This document shows positions 35,628 to 45,700 of a stretch of 64,000 nucleotides of DNA, piece by piece. How positions within the stretch are numbered: the first letter of the stretch is position 1; the number at the start of each line of letters is the position of its first letter. Source of the stretch: Sphingobium sp. SYK-6 (GTDB lineage Bacteria > Pseudomonadota > Alphaproteobacteria > Sphingomonadales > Sphingomonadaceae); contig NC_015976.1 of assembly GCF_000283515.1 (NCBI RefSeq), positions 1,550,001-1,614,000 on the forward strand, given 5' to 3'. Position numbers and translations under genes: made by a program. The notes below the pieces were generated by a model that did no database searches, was not told the origin of the DNA, and saw nothing but the letters and a program-made list of their open reading frames with translations.

Positions 35628-36887
35628 ATGGCGCGAATTGTGATGAAATTTGGCGGCACGTCGATGGCCGGCATGGAACGCATCCGCAACGTCGCAATGC
35701 GCGTCAAGCACGAGGTCGGCCTTGGCAATGAGGTCGCGGTCGTGGTTTCCGCCATGGCGGGCGAGACGGACCGGCTTGTCGGCTTCTGCAAGGAAGCGAG
35801 CCCGCTCTACGACGAGGCGGAATATGACGTGGTCGTCGCTTCGGGCGAACAGGTCACGTCCGGCCTGCTGGCGATGACGCTCAAGGCGATCGGCGTGGAC
35901 GCGAGGAGCTGGCTTGGCTGGCAGCTTCCCATCCGCACGGTGGAAGCGCACAGCAAGGCGCGCATCGAGGACATCGAAACGCAGGCGCTGTTGCAGGCGA
36001 TGGCAGCCGGACAGGTCGCGGTGATTCCCGGCTTCCAGGGTCAGATGGCGGATGGCCGCGTCTCCACGCTCGGCCGTGGCGGCTCGGATACCTCCGCTGT
36101 CGCCATCGCGGCCGCCGTGAAGGCCGAGAGATGCGATATCTATACGGACGTGGATGGCGTCTACACGACCGATCCGCGCATCGTGAGCCGGGCCCGCAAG
36201 CTCAACAAGGTCACCTATGAGGAAATGCTGGAGCTGGCGAGCGTTGGCTCGAAAGTGCTGCAGACCCGCTCTGTCGCGCTCGCGATGAAGGAGAAGGTGC
36301 GCGTGCAGGTGCTCTCCTCGTTCGAGCAACCCGGCAATGATCCCGAACCCGGCACGATGATCGTCAGCGAAGAAGAAATCGAGGAAAGCGACATGGAACG
36401 GCAGCTCATCACCGGCATCGCGCACGACAAGAACGAGGCCAAGATCATCGTGACCCGCGTGCCCGACAAGCCGGGCGCCGTGGCCAGCATCTTCCTGCCG
36501 CTTGCCGAGGCGAGCATCAATGTCGACATGATCATCCAGAACGACAGCAAGGACAATGCGGAGACGGACGTCACCTTCACCGTGCCGCGCGCCGACCTTG
36601 CCCGCAGTGTCGACATCCTCGAGGCACGCAAGGAAAGCATCGGCTTCCGGCGCATCATCACGGACGCGGAGGTCGCGAAGATTAGCGTGGTGGGCGTAGG
36701 CATGCGCAGCCATGCCGGTGTCGCCGCGCTGATGTTCAAGACTCTGGCCGATCGCGGCATCAATATCGAGGCGATCTCGACGAGCGAGATCAAGGTCTCC
36801 GTGCTGATCGACGAGGACGAGACGGAACTGGCGGTTCGCGTGCTGCACACGGCTTATGGCCTGGATGGGGACCAGCCGGCGGGTTGA
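35628..36887 (+). CDS. lysC: Aspartate kinase
   Basis: 419 aa. It phosphorylates aspartate at the head of the lysine, threonine and methionine pathway. Motifs: KFGGTSMAGMERI at the N-terminus, VVSAMAGETD, GRGGSDTSAVAIAAA and YTDVDGVYTTDPRI for ATP and substrate, then two ACT domains from about residue 265 (VTRVPDKPGAVASIF and ISVVGVGMRSHAGVAA) that give feedback control, most likely by lysine and threonine. Confidence 0.96.
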   Translation: MARIVMKFGGTSMAGMERIRNVAMRVKHEVGLGNEVAVVVSAMAGETDRLVGFCKEASPLYDEAEYDVVVASGEQVTSGLLAMTLKAIGVDARSWLGWQLPIRTVEAHSKARIEDIETQALLQAMAAGQVAVIPGFQGQMADGRVSTLGRGGSDTSAVAIAAAVKAERCDIYTDVDGVYTTDPRIVSRARKLNKVTYEEMLELASVGSKVLQTRSVALAMKEKVRVQVLSSFEQPGNDPEPGTMIVSEEEIEESDMERQLITGIAHDKNEAKIIVTRVPDKPGAVASIFLPLAEASINVDMIIQNDSKDNAETDVTFTVPRADLARSVDILEARKESIGFRRIITDAEVAKISVVGVGMRSHAGVAALMFKTLADRGINIEAISTSEIKVSVLIDEDETELAVRVLHTAYGLDGDQPAG

Positions 36888-37052
36888 GCCGCCGCTGACA
36901 TTGTGGCTGAATGCCGGATGCGGGAAACCCCCGCCCGCCAACGCACCAGCCTGTATCGGCTCGGCTTGTGTCGAGACGTCGCCGGCAAGACGCTGTGGGG
37001 CGAAGAATGCGCGCCGGAGCGCACTGGATAGTAAAGAGAACAGGGGGTTTCC

Positions 37053-38066
37053 TTGACCGTTGATCGACTGGCCGCCCTGATGGAGCGCGGCGCGGAATTT
37101 CTGGGCAGCGAGACTGCAATTATCTGCGGCGCGATGAGCTGGGTGTCCGAGCGGCATCTGGTCGCCGCGGTCAGCAACGCCGGCGGCTTTGGCCTGATCG
37201 CCTGCGGCGCGATGACGCCCGAATTGCTGGATGCCGAGATCGCGGCCACCCGCGCGCTCACGGACAGGCCGTTCGGCGTCAATCTCATCACCATGCACCC
37301 GCAGCTTTTCGACCTGATCGCGGTCTGTGCCAAACATGCGGTAGGCCATGTGGTCCTTGCCGGCGGCCTCCCGCCCAAGGGCAGCATCGAGGCAATCAGG
37401 GAATGGGGCGCGAAGGTCATCTGCTTCGCTCCGGCGCTGGCGCTGGCCAGGAAGCTGCACCGCTCGGGTGTCGATGCTCTGGTGATCGAGGGCATGGAGG
37501 CCGGGGGGCATATCGGACCCGTGGCGACCGGCGTCCTTGCACAGGAGATCCTGCCGGTGCTCGCCGGGGAACTGCCGATCTTCGTGGCCGGCGGCATCGG
37601 CCATGGCGAGGCGATCGCAGCCTATCTGGAAATGGGAGCTGCAGGCGTCCAGCTCGGCACGCGCTTCGCCTGCGCCACCGAGAGCATCGCGCATCCGAAC
37701 TTCAAGAAGGCGTTCTTCCGTGCCTCGGCCCGCGACGCGGTGGCGAGCGTGCAGATCGATCCGCGCCTGCCGGTCATTCCCGTGCGGGCGTTGCGGAACG
37801 CGGGAAGCGACGCGTTCACCACCAAGCAGCGGGAAGTCGCGCAATTGCTCGACGAGGGCAAGGTCGACATGGGTGCGGCCCAGCTTCAGATCGAGCATTA
37901 CTGGGCCGGCGCGCTGCGCCGGGCAGTGATCGACGGGGACGTGGAGAATGGCTCGCTGATGGCGGGGCAATCGGTGGGCATGGTGACGAAGGAAGAACCC
38001 GTTGCCGACATCATCGCCGCCCTGATGGCCGAGGCGCGCGAGGCGCTCGCTCGTCGCACGGCCTGA
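37053..38066 (+). CDS. Nitronate monooxygenase / FabK-like flavoprotein
   Basis: 337 aa FMN enzyme of the NPD/2-nitropropane dioxygenase family. Motifs: IICGAMSWVSERHLVAAVSNAGGFG at the N-terminus, HVVLAGGLPP, the FMN-binding EGMEAGGHIG and IFVAGGIGHGEAI, and GAAGVQLGTRFACATES. Members oxidise nitronates or reduce enoyl-ACP (FabK). The start appears to be TTG at 37053; an ATG at 37080 is an alternative that would lose 9 residues. Confidence 0.87.
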   Translation: MTVDRLAALMERGAEFLGSETAIICGAMSWVSERHLVAAVSNAGGFGLIACGAMTPELLDAEIAATRALTDRPFGVNLITMHPQLFDLIAVCAKHAVGHVVLAGGLPPKGSIEAIREWGAKVICFAPALALARKLHRSGVDALVIEGMEAGGHIGPVATGVLAQEILPVLAGELPIFVAGGIGHGEAIAAYLEMGAAGVQLGTRFACATESIAHPNFKKAFFRASARDAVASVQIDPRLPVIPVRALRNAGSDAFTTKQREVAQLLDEGKVDMGAAQLQIEHYWAGALRRAVIDGDVENGSLMAGQSVGMVTKEEPVADIIAALMAEAREALARRTA

Positions 38067-38230
38067 TCCCTGCGACGCGGCCGACCGGGGCGATGCCCAG
38101 GGAAATGGCCTCTCTCGGATGAAGACTTCGGCGTGAGCAGTTGCGTTCAGGAGGCGCGCCCGACCACGCATTTGTTGGCGCTCTTCGGCCATGCCTTGTC
38201 TCACGCGGGATTGGCTCGTAATCCAGCCTG

Positions 38231-40582
38231 GTGATTTCGCTTCCGCCGCTTACACTGGCCATCGCCGGAGCCGTCCTGGCCCTGTGGATGGCATTGTCGC
38301 TCTGGGCTCTCTTGACGGGACTCAGTCTGCGCCGGTCGTCGCGGCAGGCGCGGGGGCAGGCCGATCGGCTGGCGGACCTCCTGCAATCGGCGCCGGCGAT
38401 TCCCATGCTCGTGCGATCGGACGGGCGCATCGAGGCGCCAGATCGCCTTGCGAACTGGCTCGGGCGCACCACTGTCCCCGCTTTTCTCTCCGAGCTGGTG
38501 TCCGAGGAAGGCGGGCTGGAGCCGGAACATTCCCGCGCGCTGGCTGCCGAGGTCAAGGCCGCCCAGCGCGGCGGACGCTCCTTCGTCCTCCCCATCCGGG
38601 CGCGCGGATCGAGCCGGACGCTGCTGGTGCGCGGAGGACCGGCCGGACCGGACCTCGCCAGCCCGGGGACGATCGTGCTGTGGATCTTCGATGCCACCGA
38701 GAGCCAGTCCCAGATCGAGGAGTTGCGCAAACGCGTCGGCGATTATCGAGAAGCGCTGGAGGCATTGTCCGGCGTCATCGAGGCCGCGCCGATGCCGGTC
38801 TGGCATCGCGGGGCCGACCAGCGCCTGAGTCTCGTCAACAGCGCATATGTCCGATCGGTCGACGGGGAGTCGGCGCAGCAGGTGATCGAGCAGGGCATCG
38901 AGCTTGTCGAAGCGGTCGATGGCCTCTCCCCGAGCGCATCCGCTGCTCGCGCGGCCGATGCCAATGCGCCGACCGCGCGCATGGTCCCCGTCACCATCGA
39001 TGGCGAGCGGCGCCTCATGCGGGTCGTGGACGTGCCGCTCGGCCCGGTCGGTGTCGCGGGCTATGCCATCGACATGCAGGAGCTGGAGGAAGCCAGAGCC
39101 GAGCTTCGCCACCTGGTGCAGGCCAATCGCGACATGCTCGACCGGCTCTCCGCAGGCGTGGTCCAGTTCAGCTCCAATCATCTTCTCCAGTTCTGCAACC
39201 AGCCGTTTCTCAGCATTTTCGGCCTCAGTCCGGAAATGGCGACGGCCGACACGCATTTCGACCGCGTGCTCGATGCCATGCGCGATGCCGGGCTGGTGCC
39301 GGAGACGGCCGATTTTCCGGCCTGGCGCAAGGAGAAGCGCGAATGGTTCCAGTCACCCAATGCCCGCGAGGAGCATTGGCGGCTGCGCGATGGCGTGCAT
39401 ATGCGCGTCTATGCTCAGCCGCTCCCGGATGGCGGCCTGCTGCTGATCTTCGAGGATCGTACCGAGCATGTGCAGCTGTCGAGCGCACGCGACACGCTGC
39501 TGCGCGTGCGCACGGCTACCCTCGACAATCTGTTCGAAGCGATTGCCGTGTTCGCGGCCGATGGGCGCCTCCATCTCTGGAACAGCCGCTTCCGGCAGAT
39601 ATGGGCCGTGCAGGAAGTGTTGCTCGCCACCCATCCGCGCGTCGATGAGCTGATGTCGGCGCTGGCGGACCGGCTGGCGCGTCCGCAGCAATCGAGCCTC
39701 GTTCACCAGCTCATCCGTGCAGCGACCGTCGAGCGCCGCCAGCGGGGCGGACGCATCGCGTTCGCCGATGGACGCTATTTCGAGTTCGCGGCCATTCCGC
39801 TGCCGGACGGCAATGCGCTGTTCGTCATGCTCGACATCTCCGACAGCCGCCGTATCGAACAGGCGCTGCGCGACCGCAACGAAGCGCTCGAGGATGCCGA
39901 CCGGGTGAAGACCGCTTTCGTGTCCAACATGAGCTATGAATTGCGGACTCCGCTGACCTCGATTGCCGGCTTCGCGGAGATGATGCAGTCCGGCTATGCG
40001 GGCGAGCTGACGCCGCAGGCGCGCGAATATGTGGATGCGATCATCGCCAGCACCACACGCCTCGCGCGCCTGATCGACAATGTGCTCGATCTTACGCAGG
40101 GCGCGGCGGGGGGCTTGCCGATCGAGCGCAAGCCGGTGGAGGTGGAACCGCTCGTGACGGGGCTTGCCGCTGCCTTCGAGGAGAAGGCGCAGGCGCGCGG
40201 CGTCACGATCGCGCTGGCGCTGCGGCCCAACCTGGGCACGATCGTCGGTGATGAACGGCGCATCCGGCAAGCCGTGGAGCATGTGGTCGATAATGCCGTG
40301 CGCTTCGTTCAGGACGGTGGGCGGGTGCTGATCCATGGCGAGGGCACGCACAAGAGCGTGCGCATCATCGTCTCGGATGACGGCCCCGGCATCGAATCCC
40401 GGCTGCAGGCCCGCCTGTTCGACAGCTTCGCGCGGTTCGGGCGCAATGCGGCCGGGGAGACTACGGGGCTCGGCCTGCCGCTCGTGCGCCAGTTCGTGGA
40501 ATCCCACGGCGGCTCGGTGAGCCTGGTGTCGGAGCCGGGACAAGGCACCATCGTCACGATCGAGCTGCCGCGTGGCGAATGA
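38231..40582 (+). CDS. divL: DivL-like cell-cycle kinase with tyrosine at the phosphoacceptor site
   Basis: 783 aa. One N-terminal membrane helix (residues 5-30), then PAS-like sensor regions (around residues 180-530), then a histidine-kinase dimerisation and ATPase module. The H-box reads SNMSYELRTPL: Tyr569 stands where the histidine should be, the hallmark of DivL in Caulobacter. The ATPase motifs are complete (VVDNAVRFV, DDGPGIE, TTGLGLPL). DivL regulates CckA and so CtrA activity. The start is GTG at 38231. It overlaps the tsaE start by 11 bp. Confidence 0.92.
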   Translation: MISLPPLTLAIAGAVLALWMALSLWALLTGLSLRRSSRQARGQADRLADLLQSAPAIPMLVRSDGRIEAPDRLANWLGRTTVPAFLSELVSEEGGLEPEHSRALAAEVKAAQRGGRSFVLPIRARGSSRTLLVRGGPAGPDLASPGTIVLWIFDATESQSQIEELRKRVGDYREALEALSGVIEAAPMPVWHRGADQRLSLVNSAYVRSVDGESAQQVIEQGIELVEAVDGLSPSASAARAADANAPTARMVPVTIDGERRLMRVVDVPLGPVGVAGYAIDMQELEEARAELRHLVQANRDMLDRLSAGVVQFSSNHLLQFCNQPFLSIFGLSPEMATADTHFDRVLDAMRDAGLVPETADFPAWRKEKREWFQSPNAREEHWRLRDGVHMRVYAQPLPDGGLLLIFEDRTEHVQLSSARDTLLRVRTATLDNLFEAIAVFAADGRLHLWNSRFRQIWAVQEVLLATHPRVDELMSALADRLARPQQSSLVHQLIRAATVERRQRGGRIAFADGRYFEFAAIPLPDGNALFVMLDISDSRRIEQALRDRNEALEDADRVKTAFVSNMSYELRTPLTSIAGFAEMMQSGYAGELTPQAREYVDAIIASTTRLARLIDNVLDLTQGAAGGLPIERKPVEVEPLVTGLAAAFEEKAQARGVTIALALRPNLGTIVGDERRIRQAVEHVVDNAVRFVQDGGRVLIHGEGTHKSVRIIVSDDGPGIESRLQARLFDSFARFGRNAAGETTGLGLPLVRQFVESHGGSVSLVSEPGQGTIVTIELPRGE

Positions 40583-41045
40583 AGCCATGCGCATCGTGAC
40601 GCGCGCGCTCGCCGGGCCGGAAGACACCCAGGCTGCCGGCGAGGCGCTTGCCGGGCAGCTTCGCCCCGGTGACGTCCTGATGCTGGAAGGCGGGCTGGGG
40701 GCTGGCAAGACGACGCTCGCGCGGGGCCTGCTGCGCGGCCTGGGTTTCACGGGCGACGTGCCCAGCCCGACCTTCGCGATCCTGCAAGGTTATGAGCCAC
40801 CGGAAACGGCGCTGCCGCTCGCTCATGTCGATCTCTATCGGATCGAGGAGGAAAGCGAACTGGAGGAACTGGGGCTCGACGACTGGCTGAGCGAGGGCGT
40901 GCTCGTGATCGAATGGCCTGACCGGCTTGGCGGTCGCTATGCGGACAATGCGCTGGCGCTGGCGATCGAGCCGTCCGGCGAGGGCGGGCGAGTCTTGACA
41001 GCGCGCCTTCCCCGGTCTTGGGAAAGCCGATGGCCGTTCCCATGA
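40572..41045 (+). CDS. tsaE: tRNA threonylcarbamoyladenosine biosynthesis ATPase
   Basis: 157 aa. TsaE is the P-loop partner of TsaB-TsaD in t6A modification of ANN-decoding tRNAs. Walker A is EGGLGAGKTTLARG; VPSPTFAILQGYE and HVDLYRIEEESELEELG are family blocks, and VIEWPDRL is the conserved end of the core. It starts with GTG inside the end of divL, so translation is probably coupled. The next gene overlaps its stop. Confidence 0.95.
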   Translation: MANEAMRIVTRALAGPEDTQAAGEALAGQLRPGDVLMLEGGLGAGKTTLARGLLRGLGFTGDVPSPTFAILQGYEPPETALPLAHVDLYRIEEESELEELGLDDWLSEGVLVIEWPDRLGGRYADNALALAIEPSGEGGRVLTARLPRSWESRWPFP

Positions 41046-42034
41046 TTCCGCCCGCCGGCGCTCCCGCTTTTCTTGCCGCTGCCGGATGGAAAGGTGCGCA
41101 GATCCTCCCGCTTGCCGGCGATGCCTCGTTCCGCCGCTATTTCCGGATCGTGGATAGCGATCGCCGGGCGATCCTGATGGACGCGCCGCCGCCGCACGAG
41201 GATCCGCGTCCGTTCATCGCCGTGGGGGAATGGCTTTGCGGTCATGGCTTCGCCGCGCCCGCCATCCTCGCGCGTGACCTGGCGCAGGGTCTCGTGCTGC
41301 TGGAGGATTTCGGCGATGCGCGCGTGCGCGAATATGTCGATGCCGCTCCTGAGGAGGAAATGGCCGTCTATACCCGCGCGGTCGATCTGCTTGCGCAGCT
41401 GCACCGGCAACCGGCCAAGACCGACCTCCCGCCTTATGATCGTGCCGTCTATCAGCGCGAGGCAGGGCTGCTTCCCGAATGGTTCTGCCCCGCCGCCGGG
41501 CTCGATGTCGACCAGGAGAGCTACATCGCCGCCTGGGACCAGGTGCTGCCGATCGTCGAGGGCGATGCGGCGCCGGTGGTGACGGTGCTGCGGGACTATC
41601 ATGCCGAGAACATCATGCTGCTGCCGGACCATGCACGCTCGCATGGCCTGGGCCTGCTCGATTTTCAGGACGCACTGGCCGGCCACCCAGCCTATGATCT
41701 CGTTTCTCTCCTGCAGGACGCGCGGCGCGACGTCTCGCCCGAGGTCGAACGAGCGATGCTGGCCCATTACCAGTCCGTCGCGGCGGTCTCGGCGGATTTC
41801 GAGGCGGCCTATGCGGTGCTCGGCGCTCAGCGCAATGCCAAGATCATCGGTATCTTCACCCGGCTCTGGAAACGCGACGGCAAGCCGCGCTACCTCGATT
41901 TCCTGCCGCGCATGTGGGGGCTTCTGGAGCGCGATCTCGCGCATCCGGCGCTGGCGCCCGTCGCCGCATGGTTCGCTGCCAATGTGCCGGCACAGGCGCG
42001 CGGGCCGCTGCACAGCGACGAGAATGCGGCATGA
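41042..42034 (+). CDS. amgK: N-acetylmuramate/N-acetylglucosamine 1-kinase
   Basis: 330 aa aminoglycoside-phosphotransferase fold. AmgK phosphorylates MurNAc at C1 during peptidoglycan recycling. Seen are PLAGDASFRRYFRI at the N-terminus, the catalytic DYHAENIMLLP loop and LLDFQDALAGHPAYDL for metal binding. The ATG at 41042 overlaps the tsaE stop (ATGA); an ATG at 41030 is also possible. Its 3' end overlaps murU by 4 bp, as in known amgK-murU operons. Confidence 0.92.
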   Translation: MIPPAGAPAFLAAAGWKGAQILPLAGDASFRRYFRIVDSDRRAILMDAPPPHEDPRPFIAVGEWLCGHGFAAPAILARDLAQGLVLLEDFGDARVREYVDAAPEEEMAVYTRAVDLLAQLHRQPAKTDLPPYDRAVYQREAGLLPEWFCPAAGLDVDQESYIAAWDQVLPIVEGDAAPVVTVLRDYHAENIMLLPDHARSHGLGLLDFQDALAGHPAYDLVSLLQDARRDVSPEVERAMLAHYQSVAAVSADFEAAYAVLGAQRNAKIIGIFTRLWKRDGKPRYLDFLPRMWGLLERDLAHPALAPVAAWFAANVPAQARGPLHSDENAA

Positions 42035-42756
42035 GCATCGAACTCGAGACCGCGATGCTGATGGCGGCAGGCCTCGGCAAGCGCATGCGGCCGCTCACCG
42101 CTACCCGGCCCAAGCCGCTGATCCGCGTCGCGCGCCAGCCTTTGCTGGATCATGCGCTCGACCGGATCGAGGAAGCCGGCATCCGCCGCATCATCGTCAA
42201 TGTCCATTATCTGCCCGACGCGATCGAGGCGCATCTGGCTGCCCGCGCGCGGCGCACGGGGGTGGACTATGTGGTCTCGGACGAGCGTGACAAGCTGCTC
42301 GAAACGGGCGGGGGGCTGGTGAAGGCCCTGCCGCTGCTCGGTGACAAGCCGTTTCTATGCGCCAATAGTGACAATCTCTGGGTCAATGGCCCGTTCGATG
42401 CGATCGGCGCGCTGGCGGCGCGCTGGGACGACAGGGTAATGGATGCCCTGCTGCTGATGATCCCCCATGCGCGGGCGACCGGCCACAGCGGGCTGGGCGA
42501 TTTCCACATGGATGCGAATGGCCGGCTTAGCCGCCGCCGGTCCGGGCGCGTGGCGCCATTCGTCTTCACGGGCATCCAGATCCTGTCGCCCCGGCTCATT
42601 GTCGAGCCCCCCTCGGATGTCTTCTCCACCAATGTGTTCTGGGATCGGGCCATCGCGGAGGGGCGCGCTTATGGCATGACCCATGCCGGCCTGTGGTTCG
42701 ATGTCGGGACGCCGCAGGCCATTCCGCTGGTCGAGGCGGCGCTCGCCAGTGTCTGA
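42031..42756 (+). CDS. murU: N-acetylmuramate-1-phosphate uridylyltransferase
   Basis: 241 aa nucleotidyltransferase. The sugar-nucleotide signature is MLMAAGLGKRMRPLT, then PKPLIRVARQPLLDHALDR and NSDNLWVNGP. Directly coupled to amgK, it converts MurNAc-1-P to UDP-MurNAc and so bypasses the fosfomycin-sensitive MurA-MurB steps. A close alternative is a mannose- or glucose-1-phosphate transferase, made unlikely by the amgK link. Confidence 0.9.
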   Translation: MSIELETAMLMAAGLGKRMRPLTATRPKPLIRVARQPLLDHALDRIEEAGIRRIIVNVHYLPDAIEAHLAARARRTGVDYVVSDERDKLLETGGGLVKALPLLGDKPFLCANSDNLWVNGPFDAIGALAARWDDRVMDALLLMIPHARATGHSGLGDFHMDANGRLSRRRSGRVAPFVFTGIQILSPRLIVEPPSDVFSTNVFWDRAIAEGRAYGMTHAGLWFDVGTPQAIPLVEAALASV

Positions 42757-45700
42757 GCGGCGCGCGCCCGCTCTCTATACCATTCCCGCCCACCGGGCCT
42801 TTTCGGATGCGCTGGCGGCCGGTCTTCTGGCGCGCCACGGCCGCGAGGGTGGCGGGTTACGCCTGGCGCGGGGCATCATCCTCCTGCCCAACAATCGCGC
42901 GGTCCGCGCGGTGCGCGATGCATTCGTGCGCGCGTCGGGCAGCGGACTGCTGCTGCCTCGCCTCGTGCCCGTTGGCGATGTCGATCTCGACCAGACGCTG
43001 GGCAATGCGCTCGCTCCGCTGGGCGCGGATGCCGCATTGCCCCCTGCCATCGGATCGACCGAGCGGCTGATGATGCTGGCCCGGCTTGTACGCGAGCAGC
43101 GCGCGAAGGCCGGGGAACGGATCGAGATGGGCGAGGCCTGGCGTCTCGCCGCTGCGCTGGCGCGCACGCTCGACCAGCTCATCGTGGAACGCAAGGCTCC
43201 CTCGGACCTGAAGGCGCTGGAGCCGGACGACCTCTCCAGCCACTGGCGCAGCGCCTTTGGCGCCTTCGAGGAGCTGATGGCGGCCTGGCAGCAGGCGCTG
43301 GCCCTGCGGGGCTGCATCGACATGGCCGAGCGGCGCAACCGGCTGCTGGATCATGTCGCCGGGCGCTGGCGCTTGGCCCCGCCGGACAGGTTCGTGGTCG
43401 CGGCGGGCATCGTCACCAGTGCGCCGGCAGTGGCGGGTCTGCTGCGCGTCGTGTCGGACCTGCCGGACGGCATGGTCGTCCTGCCCGATCTCGACCTCAA
43501 CCTGACGCCGGAGCAATGGGACGCGATTGGCCCGGTGATGGCGCCCGAGCCGGGACGGGAACGAACGGTTCCGCCACAGGAAACCCATCCCCAGTTCGCG
43601 CTCAAGCTGATGCTCGAGCGGATGGGTGTGCATCGCGACGAGGTGGCACTCTGGCGCTGGGGCAGCGAGCATGACGCGCGCGCGGCGCGTGGCCGGGCGA
43701 TCAGCAATGCGATGCTGCCCGCGCTGCTGACGGGCGGGTGGCCCAAGGTGCCGCGCGGAGAACGCGCGCTGCGGGACGTGCGCGCCATAGAGGCTGCCAG
43801 CCCCGCCGAGGAAGCGCAGGCTATCGCTATCGCCTTGCGCGAGGCCGTGGAGACGCCCGGCCGGACGGCGGCTTTGGTGACGCCGGATCGCGCCCTTGCC
43901 ACGCGCGTCTCCGCGCATCTGCGGCGCTGGGGCATCGAGGCGGACGACAGTGCGGGTCGGCCGCTCGCGCAACTGCCGCCGGGCACGCTGCTGCTGGCAC
44001 TGGCTCAGGCCGGAGCGGAGCGATTCGCGCCGGTCGCCTTGCTCGCCCTGCTGAAGCATCCGCTGGTGATGGCCGGGGAGGGGCGCCTCGCCTGGCTGGA
44101 GCAGGTGCGGCGGCTCGATCTGCTGCTGCGCGGCCCCCGGCCGCCAGCGGGGCTCGACGGCGTCGCCGGCTTGCTCGCGGAAGAGGGCGGGCGACGCGAG
44201 CCCCTTCGTGCCGCCTTGCGGCCCTGGTGGCCCGGCGTCGCCGCGATGCTCGGCGGGATCGAGACGGCCTTCGCTGCCGAGCGGCCCTTGCCCGATCTCT
44301 TTGCGGCGTTGCGCGGGGCAGCCTCGGCGCTCACAGGCGAGCGGGTCTGGTCGGGGCATCAGGGGCATTCTGCCGCCCGGCTGATCGCGGATGCAGAGGC
44401 TGCGGCGCCGCATGGGCCGCCCACTGCCGATCCGGCCGGCTTCGTGAGCATGCTGGCGCAGATCATGACGGCCGAGGCCGTCCGTCCGCCGCAGGGCGGT
44501 CATCCGCGCGTGCAGATACTGGGCTTGCTCGAAGCGCGACTCCAGCAGGCGGATCTCATGATCCTCGCGGGGCTCAACGAAGGCGTGTGGCCGGGCCTGC
44601 CGTCGCCGGACCCATGGCTCGCGCCGCGCATCCGCCATGCCCTCGGTCTGCCGGGGCTGGATTATCGGATCGGTCTTTCGGCCCATGATTTCGCCAACGG
44701 ACTGGGGGCGCCGCAGGTCATCCTGTCGCGCGCCCGGCGCGATTCCTCGGCGCCGACGGTCGCGTCGCGATTCTGGCTGCGGCTCAAGGCCATGACCGGC
44801 GAGCGCTGGGTGGAAGACAATCGCCTGATCGCGCTCGCGCGCATGATCGACCGGCCAGTCCAAGCGGCGCCGGCCACGCCGGTACCCGCGCCATGCCCGC
44901 CGGTGGAGGTGCGACCGAAGGAGATCGCGGTCACGGACGTCGATCGCTTGCGCGCCGATCCTTATGCTTTCTACGCGGCTCGAATCCTGCGCCTCTCCCC
45001 ACTGGAGCCGGTCGATGCCGATCCCGGCCCGGCCTGGCGCGGCACGCGCGCGCATGACGTGCTGCAGCGCTGGATGGAGGAAGGCAGCGGCGATCCGGCC
45101 CGGCTGGCGGCCCTTGCGCAGGACATGATCGCGGGCGCAGCGGCGCATCCGCTGCTGCGGGCGCTGTGGCAGCCACGCCTGCTGGCCGGCCTGGATTGGG
45201 TCGCGGCGGAAGTGGCGGCGCAGCGCGAAACGGGGCGCACCATATTGTTCGGCGAACGCTGGGGGAAGATCGAGCGGGGTGGTGTCGTTCTGCGCGGCAA
45301 GCCGGACCGGATGGACCGGCTCGCCGATGGTGCGCTCGCCGTGGTCGATTACAAGAGCGGCGCCACCGCATCCGTGCGGCAGGTCGAGGCGGGCTATTCG
45401 CTCCAGCTCGGCCTGCTCGGCCTCATCGCGCGCGAGGGCGGATTCGAGGAGGCGGCGGGGGTGGTGCGAGGCACGCCGGTCAGCGCCTTCGAATATTGGA
45501 AGCTCGGCAAGTCCGCCAAGGGCGCGTTCGGCTACAAGCGCCCGCTCACGGACCCGCGCGGCACGCACAGGCGGATCGTGACCGATGCCTTCCTGCCCAT
45601 GGTCGAACGCTTCTTCGATGAAGCGGCGGCGCGCTGGCTGACGGGGGGAGAGCCGTTCACGGCGCGGCCGCATTCGGATGCGCCGGTCTTCACGGACTAT

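Noticed and set aside
35232-38204. 990-codon open frame opposite lysC and the nitronate monooxygenase gene
   Set aside because: It runs across three real genes and an intergenic gap and has shadow composition.
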